From UBA6170 sp942491385 (GTDB lineage Bacteria; Chloroflexota; Anaerolineae; Anaerolineales; Anaerolineaceae), in the NCBI GenBank assembly GCA_942491385.1, contig CALOAF010000005.1, positions 62,001 to 126,000 of the forward strand: a DNA stretch of 64,000 bases. Reading direction: 5' to 3'. The notes below the pieces were generated by a model. That model ran no database searches, had not been told where the DNA came from, and worked only from the letters and a program-made list of their open reading frames with translations. Each line of letters opens with the position of its first letter. Position 1 is the stretch's first letter. This document shows, in pieces, positions 46,637-54,457 of this stretch. A program made the translations under genes and the position numbers.

Positions 46637-47800
46637 ATGCGAGAAGTTGTAATTGCAGGTATCGGTCAGATACCTGTTGGAGAACACTGGGACTTGTCCC
46701 TGAGAAATATCTCTGCCAGAGCGATTCGGGCTGCCAAAAAAGATGCGGGTGGCTTAATTCCCGAAGCACTTTATATCGGCAATTTGATTGCATCTGTTGC
46801 TTCCCATCAGGCAAACTTAGGCGCATTGGTTACCGACAACTCTTTTTTGGAGGGTATTGAATCATTTACAGTAGAAGCCGGAGAAGCCTCAGCAGCGGCA
46901 GCTTTCCGATTAGCATATCTGGCAGTCGCTTCCGGCTGGGTTGACATTGCCATGGCACTGGGAATGGAAAAATTCACCGATCTCTCTGGTGACAGCATGG
47001 ATGAACCGACAAAACTGGTAATGGATTACGATTATGAAGTATATACCGGTCAGACCATGACCAGCCAGGCCGGATTGTTGATGCAACGTTATTTGTATGA
47101 AAATCCCGACACCGACCGTATGGCATTTGGCGCTTTTCCACTCATTGGTCATACCAACGCCGTTAACAATCCCAATGCAATCTACCGAAAAGCAATTAGG
47201 CCTGAAGTTTACGAGAAAGCCAGCTTGCTCGCTTCTCCGATGAATATTTTTGATATCGCCCCGTATGCCGATGGCGCAGCAGCTTTGATCCTCACCACAC
47301 CGGAAATTGCGAGTAAAGTTCGGCATCCGTTGGTGCGCGTGATTGGATCAGATGTGGCCATTGATACCCTTGCGCTCCATGACCGTCCCGACCCATTATC
47401 TTTTCGAGCGGCTGGTGTTTCATTAGAAAATGCCTGTTCACAAGCGGGGATTTTACCCAGCGACGTGGATTTTTTTGAACTGCATGATGCCTTCAGTATT
47501 TATGGTGTACTCACTTTGGAAGCTGCCGGGTTTGCCCCACGTGGTGAAGGGTGGAAAATGGCTTTAGGTGATCGATTGACTTTGAAAGGTGATTTGCCTA
47601 TCAACACCATGGGTGGTCTGAAAGCACGTGGGTATCCGTTAGGTGCTACAGGAGCCTACCAATTGGTGGAAGCAGTTTTGCAATTACGCGCTGAAGCTGG
47701 TGAAAATCAAATTGCGAATGCTCGTCTGGCATTGGTGCAGAGCTTGGGTGGCCCAGCCTCCACGGCTGTCACGCATGTGTTGGAAAGAATGCCTATATAA
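46637..47800 (+). CDS. Thiolase-like protein with altered active site
   Basis: About 387 residues from the ATG at 46637, preceded by GGAGGG; the frame's earlier ATG at 46625 overlaps the synthase stop. The fold is thiolase: IAMALGMEKFTD, ELHDAFSIYGVLTLEAAGF and NTMGGLKARGYPLGATGAYQLVEAVLQL. The nucleophile Cys of the usual 'ACaSG' loop is not there: the site reads VEAGEASAAAAF. The His of GHPxGATG is Tyr (GYP). Either the protein has lost condensation activity and serves as the scaffold of the synthase/DUF35 complex, or it uses another chemistry. It is the third gene of the mevalonate-entry operon. Confidence 0.85.
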   Translation: MREVVIAGIGQIPVGEHWDLSLRNISARAIRAAKKDAGGLIPEALYIGNLIASVASHQANLGALVTDNSFLEGIESFTVEAGEASAAAAFRLAYLAVASGWVDIAMALGMEKFTDLSGDSMDEPTKLVMDYDYEVYTGQTMTSQAGLLMQRYLYENPDTDRMAFGAFPLIGHTNAVNNPNAIYRKAIRPEVYEKASLLASPMNIFDIAPYADGAAALILTTPEIASKVRHPLVRVIGSDVAIDTLALHDRPDPLSFRAAGVSLENACSQAGILPSDVDFFELHDAFSIYGVLTLEAAGFAPRGEGWKMALGDRLTLKGDLPINTMGGLKARGYPLGATGAYQLVEAVLQLRAEAGENQIANARLALVQSLGGPASTAVTHVLERMPI

Positions 47801-47890
47801 CGATTTTCAACCAATTTGATAGGATTTGATAGAAGTTAACGCATAAACTTGTAACAATCATCACAATGGATGAAAAGGAGTATCAAAAAA

Positions 47891-48292
47891 ATGGAAGTAC
47901 CACGTCATTGGAGATTAAAAAAACAACGTTACGCATTGGTGGGAGAAGAATGCCCCCATTGTCGATCTAAGATTTTTCCTCCGCGCGATGTTTGCCCCTA
48001 TTGCGGTGGAGAAGCCAAAACCCAATTTTCATTCAGCGGTCGTGGTCAGGTTTATAGCTTTACGCAGTTAACCAGTGTCCCGGCAGGTTTCGAACAGTCC
48101 GCTCCTTACACTATGGCATTGGTGCAACTGGAAGAAGGTCCAGTCGTGACCGCTCAATTGACCGATCTGGGCGACCAGGGTGTAGAAATCGGGATGCCAG
48201 TCGAAATGGTAACCCGCAAGATCAGGACGGATATGGATGACCGGGGGATTATTATTTATGGATATAAATTCCGCCCGGTAATGCTGCATTAG
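47891..48292 (+). CDS. DUF35 OB-fold/Zn-ribbon protein of the thiolase-HMGCS complex
   Basis: A 133-residue protein from the ATG at 47891, which has AAGGAG 11 nt upstream (the ATG at 47870 has none). The N-terminal zinc ribbon is CPHCRSKIFPPRDVCPYCGG (about 18-37). An OB fold follows with GRGQVYSFTQLTSVPAGFEQSAPYTMALVQLEEGP, ending in YGYKFRPVMLH. In archaea the DUF35 protein bridges thiolase and HMG-CoA synthase. It is the last gene of the operon. Its 3' end matters for the accessory region: 'YGYKFRPVM' is mimicked by codons at 50662-50697. Confidence 0.9.
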   Translation: MEVPRHWRLKKQRYALVGEECPHCRSKIFPPRDVCPYCGGEAKTQFSFSGRGQVYSFTQLTSVPAGFEQSAPYTMALVQLEEGPVVTAQLTDLGDQGVEIGMPVEMVTRKIRTDMDDRGIIIYGYKFRPVMLH

Positions 48293-48316
48293 AAGCTATA
48301 TTGATGAAAACTTGAA

Positions 48317-48344
48317 CCGCCCTCCAAATTGGAAGGCGGTTTTT
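48317..48344 (+). terminator. Terminator of the mevalonate-entry operon
   Basis: CCGCCCTCC, five-base loop, GGAAGGCGG, then five T (one C-A mismatch in a nine-pair stem). It is the native form of a terminator that recurs with changes at 49680, 50718 and 51690. Confidence 0.85.
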
Positions 48345-48439
48345 GATTTCTATGTCATAATTGCAGCGTATCAGAAATCAGTATTACTGATCGTCAGACT
48401 GTCCAAAGATACCACTATTTATTTGTAAGGAGACCACCC

Positions 48440-49589
48440 ATGGCGATCAAAGGTTCACAACTCAAACCGGGTGACGAAGTGTGTACCATAGAGGATATTA
48501 TCGAATACGATTGGAGATGGGAACCTTTTATCAAAGTGGATAAGGGGAGGCTTGGGACAGTAATTTCATTCAAAGAGTATTGGGCTGATTTTGAAAAAAG
48601 CCATACGCCCCCCTGGGAAAGCCCGAATAGACTGCGGAAAACTTTTTTACTCTGACTGGAACAATAGTGTGAAGGATGGCTTTCTTTGCCCGGTTCGGTT
48701 CTATTGGTTGACTTATGAAGGAAATCAACCCGTTTTTACACAAGGCCATGCAGACTTGGTTGGAAAAAAGAGCCTTGCAAAGCTTGATTTCCTCGATAAG
48801 AGTATCGTTTTCATCCTGGAGCGAGTTCGGGTCATCTTTGCAGAGGGGGATCACACCCTGCAACTTGATTGGGGGCAAAAAGCGTTGGTCTTGGATTTCA
48901 TGTTTGAAAACCGGGGCATGGAAGATCTTTCGCTGGCATCCTCGCTGCAAATGTGGCTCACATATCGTCACCTTCAAGACAGTTCCCTGGATGTTGATAA
49001 GGTAACGCCCATACTCATGACCCTATCAACTGACGACCTTGAAGGTCAAACCAGGCTTTGCGGCAAAGCGATCTTTCATGTCCCCGGAGACACGGGGTCG
49101 CTTGATTTCCATCTGGAACTCCCAAATCTGGGAGTAATAGAAAAGGCCTTTAATCTCTCCAACTTACAGCCGGGTGACAGAGTTCGCCTGAAAAGAGGTA
49201 CTCGCAAAGTCTCGGTGGATGTTGGGCTAAGCCACAAGAAATTGTATACGTGGCTGACGAAGGGGAGCATTGGGACCATTGTTTCATTATCCCAATATCG
49301 GGAATATCTAAGGGGTGTCTCGGAGATTAAACCGGCAGACGAGGAAGCCTTTGAGCGTTTTTGCGGTTTTATCAAGAAGCGAATAGAAGTGCCCGGGTGG
49401 TTTTCCAATGAAGACCACGCATATCTGGTCAGAGTAGATGAAGTCAACCGATCTCCGGACGAACCCTATCCAAACCCTGAGGAGTATACGCGATGGGTTA
49501 TGAAAGAGTATCCAAACAGGCAGGAGCCTCCTGTTGACGAAGGCGAAATGGTAACAATTACTGCATCAGATCTCGAAAAGATCGAGTAG
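48440..49589 (+). CDS. Unrecognised protein with two related domains, frameshifted at C6
   Basis: Frame 48440-48655 has a good start (GTAAGGAG before ATG), and frame 48591-49589 continues it. Deleting one C in the run at 48608-48613 gives EKSHTPPGKARIDCGKLF, making about 382 residues. I do not recognise the family. An internal duplication is visible: LKPGDEVCTIEDII...GRLGTVISFKEYWADF at the N terminus and LQPGDRVRLKRGTR...GSIGTIVSLSQYREYL near residue 250. Each looks like a small beta barrel of SH3/KOW character. No signal peptide or membrane helix is visible. It is the first gene after the native DUF35 terminator and follows the weakest copy of the recurring module. Confidence 0.55.
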
Positions 49590-49679
49590 TGTTTCGAGTC
49601 TGTTGGTCATGTAAAACATTCTGCATATCGCAGGGAATCGCTGCGTAAGTTGAGAATAGAGAATTGCGAATCGTCAGAA

Positions 49680-49761
49680 CCGCTTTCCGCAAGGAAGGCG
49701 GTTTTTGATTTCTATGCCATAATTGGAGCGTATCAGGAATCCATATAATTAATAGTTAGGC
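49680..49761 (+). repeat. Recurring module, copy B: terminator, promoter, GTTAGGC site
   Basis: The terminator stem CCGCTTTCC/GGAAGGCGG with T5 is followed by TTTCTATGCCATAATTGGAG, a TATAAT at 49744-49749 and GTTAGGC at 49755-49761. From GGAAGGCGG onwards about 60 bp match the native DNA behind the DUF35 gene (48331-48395) with few changes. A TTGGAG lies 15 nt before TATAAT, a short but constant spacing in all copies where it can be read. Confidence 0.7.
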
Positions 49762-49941
49762 GTTTAGCGAAATCCCACGGAAGGCCAGATCTCTACGTCA
49801 TTGAGTCGAACAAACAGTAGTTACATTCTAGCCTTTCGCCAGACTGAATGTGAACACGCTATAGGAAATTTTAGAGTAGACGATTAGAAGAGGCTTAAAT
49901 ATGTCAAATCATCCAACAAACACACCAAAGAGGTAAGGACA

Positions 49942-50448
49942 ATGGGTAAGAGAAATTATCTTATCGAGGGAGTCTCCGGTACGGGCAAAACCTCGGTATG
50001 TCACGAGCTGCGCCGGCGCGGTTACGCAGCCCTAAATAGTGATCGAGACCTGCGCCAACACACAGACCCAAGGACTGGTGAGAGGCTCATAACATTTTCA
50101 TCCCCCGAAATCAGACACGCAAGTAATCTTTGGGATGTCGAAAAAGTAAGGCAGTTGGCAGCCAATCAGGACGACGAAGTCACTTTCTTCTGTGGCGGTT
50201 CTCGAAATTTCAACGAGTTCATCGACGTTTTTGATAAAGTCTTCGTCTTAGACGTTGATGTAGACACACTCAATGAACGCCTCGACAACCGCCCTGATGA
50301 TGACTGGGGCAAGAGCAAGAGCGAGCGGGAACTCATCCTACGTTTACACGCAACAAAAGAAGACATACCCAGCAATGGCATCGTAATCGATGCGACACAG
50401 CCGCTTGTCAGCGTCGTGGACGAAATCCTTAGCCATTTCCATGCTTAA
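49942..50448 (+). CDS. P-loop nucleotide kinase-like protein (AAA_18/adenylate-kinase type)
   Basis: A 168-residue protein with Walker A as YLIEGVSGTGKTSVCHELRRRG (residues 6-27), a probable substrate site NSDRDLRQH and a Walker-B-like strand VFVLDVDVDTL. DNRPDDDWGKSKSERE resembles the lid region of small kinases. These short proteins phosphorylate nucleosides, shikimate-like compounds or RNA ends; the substrate cannot be told. GTAAGGAC precedes the ATG. It is the only gene of cassette-like unit 1 and its base use is more GC-rich than the flanking DNA, in keeping with transfer. Confidence 0.75.
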   Translation: MGKRNYLIEGVSGTGKTSVCHELRRRGYAALNSDRDLRQHTDPRTGERLITFSSPEIRHASNLWDVEKVRQLAANQDDEVTFFCGGSRNFNEFIDVFDKVFVLDVDVDTLNERLDNRPDDDWGKSKSERELILRLHATKEDIPSNGIVIDATQPLVSVVDEILSHFHA

Positions 50449-50471
50449 GGAGTCTTTTGCAACTTAAAAAC

Positions 50472-50626
50472 GCCTAACAAAGCGTGCAGTGGAAAGCGGC
50501 GATTCTGCGGTATTTTCGTCCATTTTTCTGGTTTCGAGTTTTTCCTGCTTCCACATGTGCCTGCGGCACAGTGCAGGCAAGCAGAGTCCACGCCCGCCCC
50601 AGCAAATGTAACGCTCGCCGCTAGAC
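50472..50626 (+). repeat. attC-like site of cassette unit 1
   Basis: It begins GCCTAACAAAGCGTGCAG and ends AACGCTCGCCGCTAGAC. The outer bases fit R'' (GCCTAAC) and a damaged R' (GCTAGAC for GTTRRRY). The inner AGCGGCG and CGCCGCT can pair. At 155 bp it is longer than most attC sites but within the reported range of large ones. Confidence 0.5.
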
Positions 50627-50661
50627 CATTACTCTTACCTCTCCAGCGTGGACCGAGTCGT

Positions 50662-50985
50662 ATGTATGGGTATAAATTCAGGCCGGTGATGGGGTAAAAA
50701 AATCAGAAAAATCAAAGCGCTCTCCATTTCTGGAGGACGTTTTTTATTAGGAGTAATGCTTGAGATGGATTGTGTCGTGTACCTGGTCGAGTAGTTTTCT
50801 TGGTTTTAGGGTTAATGGATCGCTCATCAATGTTTTTCCAAAAGAATCTTATATAATATTTTAAGATTGGATTGCATCTGATTATTCGAAATCATCAAGT
50901 GTAATTGCAGTTTAACTCACTTCATTTCGTTTGATATGCGGCATAATTGCTGTGTTTCAAGAGTCTGTATAATTAATAGTTAGGC
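50662..50985 (+). repeat. Recurring module, copy C: DUF35 3'-end mimic, terminator, promoter, GTTAGGC
   Basis: Twelve codons, ATG TAT GGG TAT AAA TTC ..., read MYGYKFRPVMG and a stop. This repeats the DUF35 C terminus YGYKFRPVM with different synonymous codons. A terminator follows (GCTCTCC/GGAGGACG, T6, about 50718-50744), then about 200 AT-rich bases with GTCGAGTAGTTTTCTTGGTTT. The module ends TAATTGCTG, 15 nt, TATAAT (50968-50973), 5 nt, GTTAGGC (50979-50985). The first 70 bp are shared with copy D. Confidence 0.75.
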
Positions 50986-51063
50986 CGCGCGACCAAGACC
51001 GGTGGGGCATCAAGCGTGTCCGTAAGAAACAAAACCGAGTTCGACTCGGTTCGGAGAATTTAC

Positions 51064-51501
51064 ATGGCAGAATTCAAGAAGCTCAAGGTTCGGTTGATTT
51101 GCAGAACGATGCCGGCTATACCACTGGAAGAGGGCACACTTGATGTGGGAATGCAAGACAAGGCCCAAGCTGTGCATACGGGCCAGAAACAGAAAGACGG
51201 CTCGATGTTCTTCGAGTGCGATCTCGAAGCCAGCATTGATGATTCTACTGGGAGACTTGCTTTCCGCGGCCCGTTCGTGCATGGCACTCCGGAAGCTCGC
51301 TTTCTCTATCTCAGTTGGAAGCGAAAAGATAGGAGTAGTTCGCCGTGGTACTGGCGTGTGAAAGTTCCGCTTTCTGGCATCACCTGGAAAGACGTTTCCT
51401 TGGCGAAGCCGAGCGAAGTGCTGGAAGCAGACATCACAAACCGTCGTCCTCATGCAACGGATCCAATTACCTGGGGGCGAAGTTGTGCGGACGCGGCCTA
51501 A
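51064..51501 (+). CDS. DUF5990 family protein
   Basis: About 145 residues from the ATG at 51064; the start at 51016 adds 16 residues without support. I recognise the DUF5990 pattern: KKLKVRLICRTMPAIPLE near the start, FGLQ-like DVGMQDKAQAV, then RLAFRGPFVHGTPEARFLYLSW and WYWRVKVPLSGITWKDV. The function of the family is unknown. The last residues (GRSCADAA) are encoded by the start of the attC-like site, as often happens when a cassette gene runs up to its recombination site. It is the only gene in cassette-like unit 2 and is more GC-rich than its surroundings. Confidence 0.7.
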   Translation: MAEFKKLKVRLICRTMPAIPLEEGTLDVGMQDKAQAVHTGQKQKDGSMFFECDLEASIDDSTGRLAFRGPFVHGTPEARFLYLSWKRKDRSSSPWYWRVKVPLSGITWKDVSLAKPSEVLEADITNRRPHATDPITWGRSCADAA

Positions 51502-51562
51502 CACAGCGTCCGGCCGATTTGCTACGCTGCGCTACGCAAACGGCTGACGCAGGCCGTTAGAT
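51496..51562 (+). repeat. attC-like site of cassette unit 2
   Basis: Sixty-seven bases: GCCTAACACAGCGTCCGGCC at one end and GGCTGACGCAGGCCGTTAGAT at the other. R'' and R' both fit consensus. AGCGTC pairs with GACGC and GGCC with GGCC, and the centre (GCTACGCTGCGCTACGCA) folds back on itself. Confidence 0.7.
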
Positions 51563-51617
51563 CGCCACTCACACATCTCCCTACGGATCGCGTTAGAATC
51601 CTCTAGGGGAATCGATT

Positions 51618-51925
51618 CGTATGTATGGGACACTTTGTGCGCTTCGCATAAGTTCCGGCTGGTGATGGGGTAAAACAAACAGAACAATCAAAGTGCTCTC
51701 CAGAAAAGGAGAGTGTTTTATTGGGCTTAATGCTTAAGAAGGATTGGATCACGAACCTGATCAAGAAGCTTTTTTGATTTCAAGGAGTGCTTTATTTAAT
51801 AATTAAGTTGAAAAACATAGTTTTGCAAATAAAAATAATCAAACATTATTGCTGTAGATTGTAAATAAAATGGATAGTTATACGGAATAATTGCTGTATA
51901 TGAGAAATCCGTATAATTAATAGTC
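51618..51925 (+). repeat. Recurring module, copy D: DUF35-end mimic (interrupted), terminator, promoter
   Basis: It starts CGTATGTATGGG as copy C does, carries about 18 extra bases, then AAGTTCCGGCTGGTGATGGGGTAA. The terminator is CTCTCC, AGAAAA, GGAGAG, TGTTTTATT. The end is TTGCTG (51891-51896), 15 nt, TATAAT (51912-51917), 5 nt, GTCGGC, one base off GTTGGC. Confidence 0.7.
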
Positions 51926-51957
51926 GGCAGTTAATTCAAAAAACTCAGGAGATATAA

Positions 51958-52641
51958 ATGCAGAAAGAACAAAACAATAAGCCGTCTTCGTCAATAACGA
52001 TCCTTGGACTGGGGTTATCTCTTGCAGTTCCTGCAATCTATGTTTGATTGATTAACCCAATTTTCATCAAACCAAACATTGACGAGCCCTTTCTTACATT
52101 GATGAACTTAGGTATATTTTGGATTTTCGCTTTAGGGATGTTGCTTTATACACTCAAAGTCGAAAAATCATCATTGGCAACGATCGGGTGGCGACCTCTT
52201 TCGTGGAAATGGATTCTTGCGGCAATCGGCATAGGTATTTTATTATCGCTTTTAGTTCCCGTATTAACGTTTTTAGCCAGCAAAGTTATTCCATCAACAG
52301 ATGCAGGAACTGTTTCAGAAGTCACTTCAAGTTTTCCCTGGTGGGTTTTGCTTATGAGTGTAATTACAGCGGGCGTAACCGAAGAAATATTGTTCCGTGG
52401 TTATTCTTTAGAGCGCCTGCTAAATAGTACAAATAATAAATGGGTTAGCGCAGGTGTAAGTCTGATATTTTTTGTGGCGATTCATGCAATCGGGTGGAAT
52501 TTTGCGCATATCGTTGGTGTTGTTGTGCCACTTGGAATTGCACTTACAGGCTTATATTTATGGCAACGAAATTTATTGTTTGTAATGATTGTTCATATCG
52601 TTATTGACTTTCCATTAGTTTTCATGGCTTTGTTATCATAA
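51958..52641 (+). pseudogene. CPBP-family intramembrane protease with an in-frame TGA
   Basis: The ATG at 51958 has AGGAGATAT in front and opens a frame of 228 codons that contains a TGA at 52045-52047, after the first membrane helix (ends VPAIYV). The rest is normal: several membrane helices and the CPBP motifs EEILFRGYSLERLL (about residues 142-155 of the full frame), FFVAIHAIGWN and HIVIDFPL. CPBP proteins are membrane metalloproteases, often for bacteriocin immunity or protein maturation. The open part from 52048 begins with TTG, without a ribosome binding site. One base change would repair the gene. It is the only gene of the third unit of the array. Confidence 0.7.
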
Positions 52642-52645
52642 AAAC

Positions 52646-52790
52646 TGGCCAACAAAGCCTGAAGCGGACGCAAAGGGCATTCTGTACCTTCTCAAGCAGT
52701 TATCTGGCTACAAGTTTTTTTAGACATCTTATCACGGCTTACGCTCTTCCTGCCGCCACGGGTCGCAGGCCCAGTCCGCCAACGCATACT
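52646..52790 (+). repeat. Decayed attC-like site of unit 3
   Basis: AACTGGCCAACAAAGCCTGAAGCGGACGC has the look of an attC left half. Its inverted complement GTTGGCCAGTT is close to the unit's left end GTCGGCAGTTA (51923-51933). GCGGACGC can pair with GTCCGCC near 52778. No GTTRRRY right boundary is found, so the site looks damaged. Confidence 0.35.
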
Positions 52791-52820
52791 TTTAAGATGC
52801 TGATGTGGCGAGATTCACCT

Positions 52821-52949
52821 CTACTGATCGCTTCGCAACTTCTTGTGTTCCTGTTCCCATAGTTTCACAAATCGTTCAAAGCCATCATCGCTTACTTCTA
52901 ATTCTTTCTCCGAAAACTGTGAAATCAACTCTGCTTGTGCCGAATGATA
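52821..52949 (-). pseudogene. Remnant, C terminus of a MarR-like regulator
   Basis: Minus-strand reading of 43 codons gives YHSAQAELISQFSEKELEVS, then DDGFERFVKLWEQ and a stop. It looks like the last helix pair of a MarR-type regulator (SEKEL followed by an amphipathic helix). No DNA-binding part is left, and the fragment ends where module copy E begins. Confidence 0.4.
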
Positions 52950-53130
52950 TCGTGAATTTAATCGAGTAGTTTTCTTGATTTTGGATTTAGTAATTAGTTC
53001 ATAGATTCGGGTTCTGAAAGGTTCGGTAAATATTTATGCTTGCTATAGACATGTTTAATTGTCGGATCACAGACTTCTTTTAATTGGTTATACAGTTTGT
53101 CGGTAGCCTTTTAAGTGTCCGTATAATTAA
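52950..53130 (+). repeat. Recurring module, copy E (shortened)
   Basis: It shares CGTGAATTTAATCGAGTAGTTTTCTTGATTTTGG with copy C (CGTGTACCTGGTCGAGTAGTTTTCTTGGTTTTAG) and ends TCCGTATAATTAATTCGTTC, with TATAAT at 53122-53127. The DUF35-end mimic and terminator are missing. The cupin gene follows, without attC-like ends. Confidence 0.55.
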
Positions 53131-53169
53131 TTCGTTCTAAGGTTAATTAATAGGCAAGAGGAACCTCTT

Positions 53170-53655
53170 ATGGAAGAGACAACTAATTCTCACCCTAATT
53201 TACAATCAATCCTACGCGTTAGCGCAAATGAAGACCAATTCGGAGAGGTACGTGGGCTTGGTGTCAGCGGAATTACTTTCAAAGTCACGCCAAAAGACAG
53301 CAATGGTATCTTCATCATCGAAAATACTTTTCACGAGAAAGGAGGCCCGGCCAAACATCTGCATTACGACCAGGACGAATGGTTTTATGCTGTTGAAGGT
53401 GTGTTTTTATTCGAAATTGGGCAAGAACAATTTAGATTACAACCTGGAGATTCTGTGCTAGCCCCGCGAAAGATTCCACATGTTTGGGCTTATACAGGCA
53501 ACCATCGTGGCAGAATATTAATAGCCTTCATGCCTGCCGGAAAAATGGAATCTTTCTTCCGGGAGGTCACAAAAGCGAATGCAATGCCTCCACAAGATCC
53601 TGAATTATGGCGTTCTCATGGGATGGAATTACTGGGACCACCTTTGCAAGTTTAG
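53170..53655 (+). CDS. Cupin-domain protein
   Basis: A 161-residue single-domain cupin. Motif 1 is GGPAKHLHYDQDEWFYAVEGVFLFEIG (about 57-83, with the two His and the Glu of the metal site). Motif 2 is LQPGDSVLAPRKIPHVWAYTG (about 88-108, with the third His). Such proteins bind a metal and may be oxygenases, isomerases or sugar-binding proteins; the substrate is unknown. AAGAGGAACC precedes the ATG. The gene is intact and follows module copy E directly. Confidence 0.85.
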   Translation: MEETTNSHPNLQSILRVSANEDQFGEVRGLGVSGITFKVTPKDSNGIFIIENTFHEKGGPAKHLHYDQDEWFYAVEGVFLFEIGQEQFRLQPGDSVLAPRKIPHVWAYTGNHRGRILIAFMPAGKMESFFREVTKANAMPPQDPELWRSHGMELLGPPLQV

Positions 53656-53926
53656 ATTTTGTAAATTTTGGCAACTTTTTATAAATTACCGTAAAATTTA
53701 GATGAGAATAGTGATTATCATTTGAACTTGTTTTCGGTCAATAAAGGGTTCATTTATGGTCTTTTCCTCGGTTCAATCTTGTTCGACTCTTTTTTGGAAA
53801 ATCTCCTTTAAAGACCTTTTTCTACCTGAGCCGACCATGGATAACACGGAAGTATTAATCAGATGATTGTTTATTGTTGGCAATACAATCATTTTTCTGA
53901 AATTAATAAGCAAATTCAGGAGACTT

Positions 53927-54436
53927 ATGATGAAAATCGAATTTAGAACAAGTATTTGGAGCCAGTTTGGGGCTGCAATTGATATGCTGAGTGATGCGAT
54001 AAATTTCTGTCCTGATCATCTCTGGACCGGTGTAGTGTGGAAGGATCCGGAAGATGAAAGATATGGACAGTTCTGGTTTGTTGCTTATCATACAATTTTT
54101 TGGCTTGACTTATATCTGACAGGATCTATACAAAGATTTACTCCCCCTCCTCCTTTCATCCGTGAGATGTTGCCGGACCAGCCTTACACAAAAGAACAAA
54201 TTCTTGCGTACCTCAGTACCTGTCGCGATAAATGTCAATCAACACTTGATGGACTCAGCGAAGAAAGAGCGCAACAAAAGTGCGTATTCGAATGGATGGA
54301 ACCCACTTTCGTTGAGCTTCAGTTGTACAGTATGCGGCATGTTCAGGAACATGCTGCACAGCTAAGTCTTTTTCTCGGGCAGCATGATGTTACAGGCTTC
54401 GATTGGATTGCCAGCGCAAGAAGCAAAAATGGCTAA
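53927..54436 (+). CDS. DinB-family protein (four-helix bundle)
   Basis: About 169 residues from ATG at 53927 (or the next ATG at 53930), with AGGAG 5-8 nt upstream; the frame opens earlier without a site. The family's three metal-binding His are present: HTIFW (helix 2, about residue 52) and RHVQEHAAQLSLFLG (C-terminal helix). The DinB/YfiT fold has a nickel or zinc site and often acts in thiol transfer or DNA-damage response, usually unproven. It is followed by another DinB-like gene after 21 nt, so they probably share a transcript. Confidence 0.8.
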   Translation: MMKIEFRTSIWSQFGAAIDMLSDAINFCPDHLWTGVVWKDPEDERYGQFWFVAYHTIFWLDLYLTGSIQRFTPPPPFIREMLPDQPYTKEQILAYLSTCRDKCQSTLDGLSEERAQQKCVFEWMEPTFVELQLYSMRHVQEHAAQLSLFLGQHDVTGFDWIASARSKNG

Positions 54437-54457
54437 AGATATGGTAATAGAGGGAAC

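Larger units (their letters stand above)
49755..50626 (+). mobile_element. Integron-cassette-like unit 1
   Basis: The left end is GTTAGGCGTTT and the right end of the gene is followed by AAACGCCTAAC, its exact inverted complement (11 bp). That is the known rule for the two core sites of an integron gene cassette. The unit carries one gene with its own ribosome binding site, the P-loop kinase. The right boundary is a GCTAGAC at 50620, one base from the GTTRRRY consensus. No integron integrase lies in the window. Confidence 0.55.
50979..51562 (+). mobile_element. Integron-cassette-like unit 2
   Basis: The left end GTTAGGCCGCG is the exact inverted complement of CGCGGCCTAAC just behind the gene (11 bp). 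The right boundary is GTTAGAT (51556-51562), a full match to GTTRRRY. With the DUF5990 gene inside, this has every outward mark of an integron gene cassette, placed 5 nt after a TATAAT. Confidence 0.65.

Noticed and set aside
52048..52641. The idea that TGA codes for Trp in this organism, to explain the CPBP gene
   Set aside because: Several intact genes here end in TGA (for example the GlpA-like gene, ATGA overlap), and Trp codons are TGG elsewhere.
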